This document shows positions 15,832 to 24,260 of a DNA stretch of 64,000 nt, piece after piece (within the stretch, counting starts at the first letter, position 1; every line of letters begins with the position of its first letter). Both the position numbers and the translations under genes were made by a program. The notes below the pieces were generated by a model that was given only the letters and a program-made list of their open reading frames with translations, was not told where the DNA came from and did no database searches. Origin of the DNA: Chryseobacterium caseinilyticum (GTDB taxonomy: Bacteria > Bacteroidota > Bacteroidia > Flavobacteriales > Weeksellaceae); assembly GCF_014837145.1 (NCBI RefSeq), contig NZ_JACYFS010000009.1:1-64000 (forward strand). The letters are read 5' to 3'.

Positions 15832-16341
15832 ATGAAAAACTCAATTTCTTCTCTTTTGATTGTGATATGTTGCAGTTTCGGAATATTTGCCAATGCACAA
15901 AAAATTTCAGATGGTGAAACAGTTGATGTCAACGGACTGAAAGTCAGTTTCAACATTATGAATAAAGAAAGCGTACAGGTTGGAGGTAAAGCTTTTGACC
16001 GCTACAAAATTGCTGCTTCCGTAAAAAACACTTCAGACAAATCTTACAACATCAGACTCACCTCATATCCTCAAATTGTGATGGATACAGGAATTGTAGA
16101 GCTCGACTGTATGAATGCGACCGGAGCAAAACTGACTTCGAAAAAAATTCAGCTTAAAATGAAAACTCAGATGATCAATGTATCTTACTCTGCTTATGAT
16201 AAATCCGGAAAGTCGGTGACCAACATTCTTCCTGTGATTGGCAGTTATTATTTTGACACTGGAGATACGATAAGTGATGATGCTGTTTTTATTGTTCCTG
16301 CAGGTGAGAAACCTGATGTGACTGTGAGGAGTTTGAGATAG
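15832..16341 (+). CDS. Secreted protein of unknown function, 169 aa
   Basis: Begins with a signal peptide (MKNSISSLLIVICCSFGIFANAQ) and continues as a beta-rich domain (SFNIMNKESVQVGGKAFDRYKIAASVKNTSDKSYNIRL and so on) resembling an immunoglobulin-like or DUF-type exported domain. It has no lipobox or sorting tail, so it is probably periplasmic. The next gene, also for a small exported protein, starts 10 bp downstream and is likely in the same operon. I recognise no function. Confidence 0.75.
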   Translation: MKNSISSLLIVICCSFGIFANAQKISDGETVDVNGLKVSFNIMNKESVQVGGKAFDRYKIAASVKNTSDKSYNIRLTSYPQIVMDTGIVELDCMNATGAKLTSKKIQLKMKTQMINVSYSAYDKSGKSVTNILPVIGSYYFDTGDTISDDAVFIVPAGEKPDVTVRSLR

Positions 16342-16351
16342 AGTTTTAAGA

Positions 16352-16834
16352 ATGATGAAGAATATCCTGTTTTTCGCATTCGCTATGATCTCTAGTTTTG
16401 TTTTCAGTCAGCACAAACTTGAGGGAATTTATCAAAATGATTTTGGAGAAACTTTAAAACTTAATCCAGATCATACTTTTGAATACAAATGGAATTTTGA
16501 TCTTGCGTCAAGCTGGAATATTGGAACATGGAAATCAACCGACAACCAAAATATTTACTTAACAATAAATGAGATTATGGACACCGTTAAGGAAGATGGA
16601 AAATCTGTACTTTCTGAAGACAAAATTTCAAATACCATTACTCAGATGGATTATGTATTACAATCAATCACCTCTGGCGGACAAAGCAGAAACCCACCGC
16701 CAAAAAAACTTTTAATTAAAGGGAAAATCTTGTATCCATACTTTAATGATGGAAAACTTAGAGATCAAAAAGAGCCTTCACCTATGAATGGAACTCTTGA
16801 AGGAAAACCATGGTTTGAAAGGGTGGCTAGGTAA
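16352..16834 (+). CDS. Secreted protein of unknown function, 160 aa
   Basis: A signal peptide (MKNILFFAFAMISSFVFSQ, with an extra Met before it) is followed by a small beta domain: HKLEGIYQNDFGETLKLNPDHTFEYKWNFDLASSWNIGTWKST. The pattern of a short hydrophilic exported domain with 'GTW' resembles lipocalin-like sheets, but I do not assign a family. The start could be 16352 or 16355. It follows the previous exported protein by 10 bp and is closed by a terminator shared with the convergent reductase gene. Confidence 0.7.
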   Translation: MMKNILFFAFAMISSFVFSQHKLEGIYQNDFGETLKLNPDHTFEYKWNFDLASSWNIGTWKSTDNQNIYLTINEIMDTVKEDGKSVLSEDKISNTITQMDYVLQSITSGGQSRNPPPKKLLIKGKILYPYFNDGKLRDQKEPSPMNGTLEGKPWFERVAR

Positions 16835-16843
16835 TGATAAAAA

Positions 16844-16867
16844 AATCTCTGAAATTTTTCAGAGGTT
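16844..16867. terminator. Bidirectional terminator between convergent genes
   Basis: About 10-bp stem AATCTCTGAA / TTCAGAGGTT (one G-T pair) with a small T-rich loop. A T-rich tract follows on the plus strand and, because A5 precedes it, a T5 tract follows on the minus strand as well. Confidence 0.75.
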
Positions 16868-16872
16868 TTGTT

Positions 16873-17403
16873 TTACAGATTATCAATAAATTCCAGATAC
16901 ATCGGAACACTTCTTTCAATCCATTCTTTAGAAACATTATGCTCTAAACCATAGTAAACAAACGCTTTTTGATAGTCTGCTCTGATGTACTCAAAACTGA
17001 GCTCAAAAGGTCTGGTAAATTCTATGACGGTGTGTCTGTATTTTCCATCGGCCCTGAAATCTTCATCATCCACACCTGCAGATATGGCCAGCGCAACCTT
17101 TTTACCGCCGACTTTATATCCGCTTTTGCTTCCGTATGCCCAACCGTGTAACAAGACTTCATCAAACCATTTTTTCAGTAAAGACGGACTGCTGAACCAA
17201 TAAAATGGAAACTGGAAAACAATCTTGTCGTAAGCCTCCACCAGTTCCTGTTCTTTTTTTATATCTAATATTTCATCCGGATAAGCTTTGTACAGTTCGT
17301 GAACCACATATTTTTCGGGAAATTTATTCAGTTCTTCCACCCATCTTTTATTGATTAAAGATTCGTCCATAGTAGGATGAGTTACTATTATTAATGTTTT
17401 CAT
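16873..17403 (-). CDS. NAD(P)H-dependent FMN oxidoreductase, quinone reductase type
   Basis: A 176-residue flavodoxin-fold protein of the NQO1/MdaB/KefF group. The start MKTLIIVTHPTMDESLINKRW is the flavin phosphate-binding loop, and VFQFPFYWFSSPSLLKKWFDEVLLHGWAYG is the family's isoalloxazine/quinone pocket segment. Such enzymes reduce quinones or azo compounds by two electrons and protect against electrophiles. It is divergent to an HxlR regulator 90 bp away, the classic arrangement for electrophile-controlled quinone reductases. A -7 box TATTTTTG (17422-17429) precedes it. Confidence 0.85.
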   Translation of the reverse strand: MKTLIIVTHPTMDESLINKRWVEELNKFPEKYVVHELYKAYPDEILDIKKEQELVEAYDKIVFQFPFYWFSSPSLLKKWFDEVLLHGWAYGSKSGYKVGGKKVALAISAGVDDEDFRADGKYRHTVIEFTRPFELSFEYIRADYQKAFVYYGLEHNVSKEWIERSVPMYLEFIDNL

Positions 17404-17421
17404 ATTTTAAAATTTCTTCTA

Positions 17422-17476
17422 CAAAAATAATAAGTGTAACTTACAATTCGGATAGTAGCCACCAATTGTACGGTAC
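17422..17476. promoter_or_regulatory. Divergent control region of reductase and HxlR genes
   Basis: On the minus strand TATTTTTG (17422-17429) is the likely -7 box of the reductase gene. Two short palindromes, GTAACTTAC (17436-17444) and GTACGGTAC (17468-17476), are spaced 32 bp apart (three helical turns) and could be half of an HxlR operator pair. This is inferred from position; I cannot confirm binding. Confidence 0.4.
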
Positions 17477-17493
17477 TATAAAAAATGTAAGTA

Positions 17494-17856
17494 ATGACTA
17501 AAATAAAGGAAACCTCGACCAATTTTGCCAACAAAAAAGCACTTGTAGAAGAGTGTCCCGAGCTCTACGCTTCGAAACTGATTGGCGGACAATGGTCACT
17601 GGCTATCTGCAGCTATTTAATTAATGGAAAACTGAGATTCGGGGAACTGAGAAAAAGCCTTGGAAATATTACAGAACGTATGCTCACGCTTCAACTTAGA
17701 AAACTGGAGGAGGATAAAATCGTCACAAGAACCGTTTTCGCCGAAGTTCCTCCAAGAGTTGAATATGAACTGACTGAAATTGGCTATCAGCTAAAACCTG
17801 TTATCGTAGAACTGGATAAATGGGGAACGATGCATAAGGCAAGTCTTGAGGATTAG
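17494..17856 (+). CDS. HxlR family transcriptional regulator
   Basis: A 120-residue winged-helix DNA-binding protein. The family signature CPELYASKLIGGQWSLAICSYL, then RFGELRKSLGNITERMLTLQLRKLEEDKIV and a wing (VPPRVEYELTEIGYQL), cover nearly the full length. The N-terminal Cys of the CP motif corresponds to the thiol used as redox or electrophile sensor in relatives such as YodB and HypR. Divergent to a quinone reductase, it most likely represses that gene and itself until quinones or disulfide stress modify the Cys. The function is inferred from family and context. Confidence 0.88.
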   Translation: MTKIKETSTNFANKKALVEECPELYASKLIGGQWSLAICSYLINGKLRFGELRKSLGNITERMLTLQLRKLEEDKIVTRTVFAEVPPRVEYELTEIGYQLKPVIVELDKWGTMHKASLED

Positions 17857-17884
17857 TTATATTACAATGGTCATCAGTGAGAAT

Positions 17885-18007
17885 CTGTTTAGAGGGAAGC
17901 ATTCCCAAGTTGGGACGAGGCAAACCTGTTTAGGATGATGCCGTCACAAGTTGGGAGAAGGCAAACCAGTTTCGGGGGATGAAGTCCCAGGTTGGGAAAG
18001 TTCAAAC
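17885..18007. repeat. 41-bp tandem array, three units
   Basis: Units at 17885-17925, 17926-17966 and 17967-18007 have an exact 41-bp period. Each reads c[t/a]GTTT near its start, then a degenerate middle, CCCA/TCAC/CCCA-type words, AAGTTGGGA or GGTTGGGA, and ends in CAAAC. Complementary words (TCCCA and TGGGA) in each unit suggest small hairpins. A similar 42-bp array occurs at 51824-51991. Confidence 0.75.
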
Positions 18008-18066
18008 CACTATTGGTTAAGCAAAAACATACGTGGAACGGAATGATTTTTATAAAAAAAAACAAA

Positions 18067-18093
18067 AAACCTCTGAAAAAATTTCAGAGGTTT
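18067..18093 (-). terminator. Terminator after the MFS gene
   Basis: Perfect 12-bp stem AAACCTCTGAAA / TTTCAGAGGTTT with a 3-nt A loop. The minus strand reads into T-rich sequence. It ends the efflux operon transcript. Confidence 0.8.
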
Positions 18094-18098
18094 ATATT

Positions 18099-19676
18099 TT
18101 AATGCATCGCCTCGCTGAGGTCGATTTTTTCTTTGCTTTTTCTTTCCCTTACAAATAAAATAAAAGGTATACAGACTAAAAATATGACCCCCAGATAGAG
18201 AAATACATCCATGTAAGAAAGTACTGCAGCCTGTTTAGTGACGGCAAGATCCAGAATTTTGTAGGCAGATTTTTCAGCGACATCAGATGACATTCCTTTC
18301 GCCATAAAACTTGCTTTCAGTCCGTTGATTCTCTCCTGAACATTTAAGCTGTTTTCATCCAAATGAGAAAGAAGATTTACCCTGTGCTTCTGGCTTTCAT
18401 TGGCAATAAACGTGGTGATCCCCGCAATCCCGAATGAACCTCCGAGCTGTCTCATCATTCCTGTAAATGCCGCTCCCTGACCTATTTCCTGACCTTTCAG
18501 TGTACTTAAAGATAAAGAAGTAATCGGAATAAAAAGCAAACCAAGACCTGCTCCTCTCACGATCAGCATCCAGAAAAATGCATCTTCGCCGGTGTCCGGT
18601 GTCAGAATTTTATAACCCCAGAAACTGTAGATAAAGAAGATGAATAATCCCAATGCAACCAGAATCTGCTGTTTAGCACCTTTCGTTAAAAGTTTTCCGA
18701 TAATCGGCATCATAAACGCCGTGGTAAGTGCGGCAGGAATCATCAAAGCTCCTGACTGTAAGGCCGTCCAACCCAAAATACTCTGCGTGTAAAGCGGAAC
18801 AATAAAGGTAGAACCGTATAACCCAAATCCTAAAACAAAAGACATTATGGTTCCGATCCTCAGGTTACCGTTTTTCAAAACCCGAAGTTCCACGATGGGA
18901 TACTTGTAGGTGAGCTCGCGCCAAAGAAACAATATAAATCCTAAAACTGCCGTGGAAGTAAACGTTACGATCATTCCACTTTCAAACCAGTCTTCTTCAT
19001 GACCTCTTTCCAGGATAAACTGAAGTGAGCCAACAGTTAATGCCAATAGCATAATCCCGAGCCAGTCGACATCCGAGGCTTTTCTTTTTTCTGCATATTT
19101 TGGGCTTCTCACAAACTGAAGTGTCATCAGTACCGCAGCAATCCCAATGGGAATGTTAATGTAAAAAATATACGGCCAGCTGTAATTATCAACAATATAA
19201 CCTCCCAAAGGCGGACCTAAAGTCGGGCCGATAATCACTCCCAAACCGTAGATCGCCTGAGCCATACTCCGTTTTTCGATGGGATAAGATTCTGTAATAA
19301 TCGTTTGAGAAGTTACCAGAAGTGCTCCTCCTCCAATACCCTGACAGAGTCTGAAAAATACGAGTTCCCAGATATTGTCGGCATTACCGCACAGAAATGA
19401 GAAAACAGTAAATATAATGATGGAAGCAGCGAAATAATTTCTACGCCCAAACTGCTGTGAAAGCCAGCTGGTCATCGGTACCACGATTACGTTACCAATG
19501 GCATACGCCGTAATCACCCATCCCACTTCAGAAAGTGTTGCGCCCATGTTTCCCTTCATTTCGTTGAGGGCAACATTTACAATCGTAGAATCTACAATTT
19601 CCAGCAAAGCACAAAGGATCGCCGTGATGGTAATGATTACCCTTCTGGCTCCGTATTCTACTAATGAATCCTGCAT
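18099..19676 (-). CDS. MFS drug efflux pump, DHA2 (EmrB/QacA) family
   Basis: A 525-residue inner membrane antiporter with about 14 helices, the DHA2 pattern. Visible motifs: GWVITAYAIGNVIVVPMTSWLSQQFGRR (motif A, loop 2-3), GPTLGPPLGGYI (motif C, helix 5) and a conserved GIGGGALLVTSQTI segment. It exports toxic amphiphiles with protons and works with an HlyD-type adaptor and a TolC-type channel, both encoded just upstream in the same direction. 380 bp of repeats separate it from the adaptor gene, yet no promoter is evident there, so it probably still belongs to the operon. Confidence 0.92.
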   Translation of the reverse strand: MQDSLVEYGARRVIITITAILCALLEIVDSTIVNVALNEMKGNMGATLSEVGWVITAYAIGNVIVVPMTSWLSQQFGRRNYFAASIIIFTVFSFLCGNADNIWELVFFRLCQGIGGGALLVTSQTIITESYPIEKRSMAQAIYGLGVIIGPTLGPPLGGYIVDNYSWPYIFYINIPIGIAAVLMTLQFVRSPKYAEKRKASDVDWLGIMLLALTVGSLQFILERGHEEDWFESGMIVTFTSTAVLGFILFLWRELTYKYPIVELRVLKNGNLRIGTIMSFVLGFGLYGSTFIVPLYTQSILGWTALQSGALMIPAALTTAFMMPIIGKLLTKGAKQQILVALGLFIFFIYSFWGYKILTPDTGEDAFFWMLIVRGAGLGLLFIPITSLSLSTLKGQEIGQGAAFTGMMRQLGGSFGIAGITTFIANESQKHRVNLLSHLDENSLNVQERINGLKASFMAKGMSSDVAEKSAYKILDLAVTKQAAVLSYMDVFLYLGVIFLVCIPFILFVRERKSKEKIDLSEAMH

Positions 19677-20056
19677 TGATTTTTTTGTGTGTTTAAAGAT
19701 GGTTGAGGTTGAGGCTGAGGTTAAGGTTAAGGTTAAAAGAAAATTCCTTTTTCCTATTTCAATATCAATTTTCCCCGTCTTTAAGATTTTTTTTATATTA
19801 AAAGTGAATTGTCAATAGTCAATCAACTCCGTTGTCAATTTTTCTTCTTCATTTCCAAATAGCATCAATCCTCCTGCATTTTCAATTCATAATTGACTTG
19901 CCTCTGCAAAATTGACAATTCACTGATATACTTTATAGATGTGAATGGTAAATTTGTTTCGTATCGATAGAGAGTTTTAAAGCAGTCAGTTTAAATTGAC
20001 AGCGAAGCGAATTCACTATTGACAACGAAGTTTATTGACCTTTCATTATTTCAATA
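19677..20056. other. Repeat-filled gap inside the efflux operon
   Basis: 380 bp without a gene between the HlyD and MFS genes. 19701-19736 is a degenerate hexamer run (GGTTGAGGTTGAGGCTGAGG, then TTAAGG words). The rest holds AATTGACAATTCAC and GACAGCGAAGCGAATTCAC words of a dispersed family also at 26100-26210 and 52612-52770. It is unusual to find such a block inside an operon. Confidence 0.6.
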
Positions 20057-21160
20057 TTATTTCAAAGAAACTTCTGCCTTCACATTCATCCCTGTTCTCA
20101 GTCTTTTGGCAACTTCTTTATCAAGGTTGACGAAATCTATTTTTACAGGAAGTCTCTGCACTACTTTTACGAAGTTTCCGCTTGCGTTATCGGGAGGAAG
20201 AATTGAAAATGAAGCTCCTGTTGCCGGAGAAAATGAACTTACAACACCATCAAATTCTCTGTCAGGAAAAGCATCAATTTCGATTTTCACTTTCTGGCCT
20301 TCCACCATTTTATCCACCTGAGTTTCTTTAAAATTAGCTACCACCCATTTCTGATCGTTTCTGATCAAAGCAAAAAGCTGTGTTCCGGCCTGCAGAAACT
20401 GTCCAGCCTGCGTAGAAACTTTCCCTACATATCCATCTTCCGGAGCGGTAATAACGGTATATGAAAGATTTAATCTTGCATTTTCTACATCTACTTCTCT
20501 CTGTTTTGCTACCGAACCGGCCACTGAAATCTGCTGAGAACTTGCCTCAGTTTGAGAAGAAGCAATTCCCGTCTGCTGTGCAATCTGATTTCTCTGTTCC
20601 ACCAAAACCTGAAGCTGCTTGTCTGCAGACTGTTTTGCTGCCAAAACCTGCTCATACTGCTGTTCTGTAATCGAATGGTCTTTTACCAGAACAGAATATC
20701 TTTTAAGATCCTGAGCCGTTTTCCAGACATTTACTTTTGCTGCTTCAATCTGCGCATTTGCAGTAGATACCGCCGCTTCAGATGAGCCAATGTTTTTGGA
20801 AGTTGCTGTTGTAGTAGCCTGAGCATTTGAAATATTACTTTTTGCCGTAGCCAATGCTGCTTCTGCCTGAGCCAGAGTCATTTTCTGATCTCTGTTGTCG
20901 AGTACCACCAAAGTATCTCCTTTTTTCACAAACTGGTTGTCTTTCACCTTTACTTCCGCCACATAACCTGAAATTTTTGAAATAACCGGAGCCATGTTTG
21001 AAGAAATTTGTGCATCATCCGTCTCCTCGTGCACCTGACCGTAAGAGTACGTTTTATAGCCGTAAATTCCTCCACCGATGAGCACTACAGCCAATATAAT
21101 CGGGAAAACCAAACTTTTTTTCTTTTTAGGTTCAGTAATCTGTGTTGTATTATTTTCCAT
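20057..21160 (-). CDS. HlyD/EmrA-type membrane fusion protein
   Basis: A 367-residue periplasmic adaptor with one N-terminal membrane helix (about residues 15-35), the split biotinyl-lipoyl domain (VISKISGYVAEVKVKDNQFVKKGDTLVVLDN at the front and VITAPEDGYVGKVSTQAGQFLQAGTQLF at the back), a long coiled coil between them rich in Ala and Gln, and a beta-barrel end. It connects the inner membrane MFS pump to the outer membrane TolC-like channel. It starts 22 bp after the TolC gene and is part of the TetR operon. Confidence 0.92.
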   Translation of the reverse strand: MENNTTQITEPKKKKSLVFPIILAVVLIGGGIYGYKTYSYGQVHEETDDAQISSNMAPVISKISGYVAEVKVKDNQFVKKGDTLVVLDNRDQKMTLAQAEAALATAKSNISNAQATTTATSKNIGSSEAAVSTANAQIEAAKVNVWKTAQDLKRYSVLVKDHSITEQQYEQVLAAKQSADKQLQVLVEQRNQIAQQTGIASSQTEASSQQISVAGSVAKQREVDVENARLNLSYTVITAPEDGYVGKVSTQAGQFLQAGTQLFALIRNDQKWVVANFKETQVDKMVEGQKVKIEIDAFPDREFDGVVSSFSPATGASFSILPPDNASGNFVKVVQRLPVKIDFVNLDKEVAKRLRTGMNVKAEVSLK

Positions 21161-21182
21161 TTTAAATAATGAGTTCTTTAAA

Positions 21183-22496
21183 TTAATTGTTGGTTAAAGT
21201 TCCTGTGGTCTGCACCAGTTTTCTGTAGGCAAGTGCGGCGTCAGCTTTGGCATTGATCACGCCCACTGTTGCAGCAATTTTCGCAGCATCGGCATCCAGC
21301 AGTTCCGTCATGGTTGCCAGACCGTTGTCATATTTATTTTTTGTAATTCTGTAGTTTTCATCAGCCTGAACAGAAGATTTTTCGAAAACAGCAATTCTCT
21401 GTTTAAAATAATCTGCGTTTTGATATTCTCTGTTAACTTCCAGTTTAATATTGTCATTCAGCATTTCATCGGTGGCAGAAAGTTGTTTTTCTCTCGCCTG
21501 AGATTGTTTTAAAGCTGAATTTTTCTTCCACAGGTTTGAAATATTATACTGAATTCCCAAGCCTACGTTTACAGCGTTGTACATCGTGAAAAAGTTGGGA
21601 ACATCTGCTGCAACGTATCCTCCAGTCAACGCGATGGTTGGTAGACTTTCTGCCTTGGCTGCTTTTGTACCGACAGATGCTGCTTTTCTCTGCTGCTGAA
21701 GTGCCTGAAGATCTTTTCTGTTTTCCTGCGCTGTGTTCAGATAGAAATCAACCGGTTTGGCCTCCTGCATTTCGTTGATATACGCTTCGTCTACTTCTAT
21801 CTCAGTATTTTCGGGAAGTCCGAGGAGAAGATCCATATTGATGTTGGCGATGTTGTAATTGTTTTTAGCTTCCAGCAGCTGTAATTCAATATTTGAAGTC
21901 TGAAGGTTTGCTTTTAAACGGTCGTTTCTTGCGATCACTCCGTTATTTTCAAGCTTAAGAAAAGTTTCGTCTCTCTTTTGAGAAGCTGAAAGGTTTTCTT
22001 CTAAAACTTTTATAGATTGGTTGGCTTTGAACAAATTATTATAAGCCTGAGCCACGTTGTAAGCAATCGCAACTTTATCATTTTCAGTGCTTAATTTTGA
22101 TGCTTCCACCAGATATTTTGCCGACTGAATACCATATTTAATTCTTCCGCCACTGTAAATCGGAACGGTAACATTGGCAGAACCATACGCTACCTGATGT
22201 ACTTCAGGACTTCCCGCGGTTGAAACACCGGGAATCTTCAAATCAATCGTTGGTCTTACCGGAAGATAAAGATAGCTTGCTGAAACAGACAGATCCGGAA
22301 GCTGTCGGTTTTTTGCAGCCAACAGATCAGCGGTTGCTTCTTCTATTTTGGCGGCATCTATTTTTAAACTTTTACTGTTCTGGATTCCCAACTGTACGGC
22401 TTCATCAAGGCTGAGCTGTTTTTTCTCCTGAGCGTGTGTGTACATCATTCCTGCGAATAGGGACAGTACAAGAACTGAGTTATTTATTCTCTTCAT
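21183..22496 (-). CDS. TolC family outer membrane efflux channel
   Basis: A 437-residue outer membrane protein with a signal peptide (MKRINNSVLVLSLFAGMMYTHAQ) and two OEP repeats, each with long helices and short beta segments: KQLSLDEAVQLGIQNSKSLKIDAAK at the front and RITKNKYDNGLATMTELLDADAAKIAA near the end. It forms a trimeric channel-tunnel that lets the adaptor and MFS pump expel compounds outside. Its start overlaps the end of the TetR gene by 17 bp, so it is coupled to the regulator. There is no lipobox. Confidence 0.9.
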   Translation of the reverse strand: MKRINNSVLVLSLFAGMMYTHAQEKKQLSLDEAVQLGIQNSKSLKIDAAKIEEATADLLAAKNRQLPDLSVSASYLYLPVRPTIDLKIPGVSTAGSPEVHQVAYGSANVTVPIYSGGRIKYGIQSAKYLVEASKLSTENDKVAIAYNVAQAYNNLFKANQSIKVLEENLSASQKRDETFLKLENNGVIARNDRLKANLQTSNIELQLLEAKNNYNIANINMDLLLGLPENTEIEVDEAYINEMQEAKPVDFYLNTAQENRKDLQALQQQRKAASVGTKAAKAESLPTIALTGGYVAADVPNFFTMYNAVNVGLGIQYNISNLWKKNSALKQSQAREKQLSATDEMLNDNIKLEVNREYQNADYFKQRIAVFEKSSVQADENYRITKNKYDNGLATMTELLDADAAKIAATVGVINAKADAALAYRKLVQTTGTLTNN

Positions 22497-23106
22497 AACC
22501 TAAAAGGTCTTTTAAAATATGTTTTATATGTTGTGTAAGCTCGTTGAAATACGTTTCTTCGAAAACCATTTCATCTTCCTCATTTTTAAGAAAATCTTTA
22601 TACATCTGTTTGGCATTGGAAGCATAAAATAAAGTTCCGCTTACCGTAGAATGTAATAAATAAATTGGTGGATTTTTAGTGAAAATTCCTTTTTCCAAAC
22701 CGCTTTCCAGAATTTTCGAATACATGGTAATGAAACTCAGTTTGGTTTCTTTCAGAAATTCTACAATCTGAGGATTATCGCTGTACAACTGCTCTCTCTG
22801 CATGATTCTGAAAAACATTTTGTGATGCCGCACCCTTCCGGCAAACTGATCAACAATTCTTTCAACCTTTTCCCATTCGTTGATGTCTGTACGCTCCAAA
22901 AGATCTTTTGAAAAGAACTGGCCTTCTTTCATTCTGTACTCGACGAGTTTCTCGTATAATTTTTCTTTTGAACCGAAATAATAGGAAATCATCGAAATAT
23001 TCACGTTCGCTGCTTTTGAAATCTCTCTCGTTGATGTTCCGGAAAAACCTTTTTCAGCGAAAAGCTGTTCGGCAGCGAATAAAATATTTTCTTCTTTTGA
23101 AACCAT
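22480..23106 (-). CDS. TetR/AcrR family regulator of the efflux operon
   Basis: A 208-residue repressor with an N-terminal helix-turn-helix (FAEKGFSGTSTREISKAANVNISMISYYFGSKEKLY) and a helical ligand-binding part. It is the first gene of the operon, overlapping tolC by 17 bp, so it likely represses itself and the pump genes until bound by a toxic compound. The frame is open to an ATG at 23148, but a -7 box (23126-23133) lies between that ATG and the one at 23106, so 23106 is chosen. A perfect 16-bp palindrome just upstream is the likely operator. Confidence 0.9.
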   Translation of the reverse strand: MVSKEENILFAAEQLFAEKGFSGTSTREISKAANVNISMISYYFGSKEKLYEKLVEYRMKEGQFFSKDLLERTDINEWEKVERIVDQFAGRVRHHKMFFRIMQREQLYSDNPQIVEFLKETKLSFITMYSKILESGLEKGIFTKNPPIYLLHSTVSGTLFYASNAKQMYKDFLKNEEDEMVFEETYFNELTQHIKHILKDLLGYEENK

Positions 23107-23125
23107 TGTTGTGATTTTACGGGTG

Positions 23126-23166
23126 CAAAGATACATCACGGAATTCATAAAATCAAACGTTTGATT
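23126..23166 (-). promoter_or_regulatory. TetR operon promoter and operator palindrome
   Basis: On the minus strand TATCTTTG (23126-23133) is a perfect -7 box and a TTTG (23154-23157) sits 20 nt upstream as -33. The -33 is inside a perfect palindrome, AATCAAACGTTTGATT (23151-23166). Bound repressor would block the promoter. Confidence 0.75.
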
Positions 23167-23235
23167 GATTTTTTAATTTTATTTTAATGCTTCATATATT
23201 TCCAATTAATTTTATATTTACTGAAAATCAATTGT

Positions 23236-24219
23236 ATGGGCTTTTTCAGTTTCCTTTTCGGCAAAAAAAAACAGGCAGAGAAACTCATTCCTCCAAAAGA
23301 AGATCCGATAGTTGCAACTTCAGAAACAGGAGAAAAATTTGACAGAGAAATTGTAGAAGCTTATAAAAGATACCATTCTGATCCGGTTTCTGATATCAGT
23401 TTAATAATTGAAGATCAAAAAGGAAATATTGTACCTCCACATATTGCTCATCATCAGATATTTTCTGAGTGGGAAAAAATTCAGTCTAAATGGGACAGAA
23501 TGTCTGTGCTTTATGAATTCTGGGACAGATCTCAACTGGAAAATCTTGAAGACTGGAAAGTCATGGAACGGTTTACGAAAGACCGTTACGCAACAAAATC
23601 TCTGAAATATTTCAGGGAGAAAGTTGAAGAGAAAAACCAAATGTCTGTGGAAGAACTCGTGGCGGCGTCGAAACTTCACAGAATTCTGCTAGACAATGAT
23701 GCTGCTATGAATTACGCACAGAAAGCATACGAAAAATCCCCAAACAATGATTTGGTAAAAGTGGAATATGCCAGTGTGCTTCATTTATCCAAAGACACCG
23801 TGAAAAAAGAGAAGAGCCATCAGATCATCGGTGATGTTTTAGATAAAAAAATGACGGACACCAGCCTGAAAAGTGTATTCGACTGCTTTATCTTCTCTGA
23901 AAATTATCTCGATTCTTCGGTTTTTGCAATGGCTTATCTTATTAATACCGATGCCGGTCTGGAAACATGGGATTATGTAGCAGAAGAATATTATTACTGC
24001 CCAATCTTCAGGTACGAACATGCTGTAAAATTATCTGAATCTGAAAACGGAGGATTGCGGGCACTTGCAAAACTGACATCTCTAAGCCAGGAATTCCCGT
24101 GGTTTACAACTGCGGTGCAGTCTACTGTGAAAAATATAGAATCGATGCGTCTTCAGCTGGGGAAAGCTGATTTTATGGAGGAGGAATATGTGGAGTTTAA
24201 AAAGAATTTGGAGAAGTGA
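23236..24219 (+). CDS. Conserved hypothetical protein, 327 aa, TPR-like
   Basis: A soluble protein without signal peptide, although the first residues (MGFFSFLFGKKKQAEK) form an amphipathic hydrophobic-basic start that could touch the membrane. The middle (VEELVAASKLHRILLDNDAAMNYAQKAYEKSPNNDLVKVEYASVLH) looks like TPR-type helical hairpins. Acidic and aromatic residues are plentiful elsewhere. I do not recognise a characterised family, and the neighbours (TetR on the left, an unknown gene on the right) give no hint of function. Confidence 0.65.
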   Translation: MGFFSFLFGKKKQAEKLIPPKEDPIVATSETGEKFDREIVEAYKRYHSDPVSDISLIIEDQKGNIVPPHIAHHQIFSEWEKIQSKWDRMSVLYEFWDRSQLENLEDWKVMERFTKDRYATKSLKYFREKVEEKNQMSVEELVAASKLHRILLDNDAAMNYAQKAYEKSPNNDLVKVEYASVLHLSKDTVKKEKSHQIIGDVLDKKMTDTSLKSVFDCFIFSENYLDSSVFAMAYLINTDAGLETWDYVAEEYYYCPIFRYEHAVKLSESENGGLRALAKLTSLSQEFPWFTTAVQSTVKNIESMRLQLGKADFMEEEYVEFKKNLEK

Positions 24220-24260
24220 ATTCTGCAAAGCTGGACTAAAGTTCTTTTATAAATAACCTT

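Noticed and set aside
17885..18007. CRISPR array candidate
   Set aside because: The repeats are contiguous with no unique spacers, units are only partly similar, and no cas gene is nearby. It is a plain tandem repeat.
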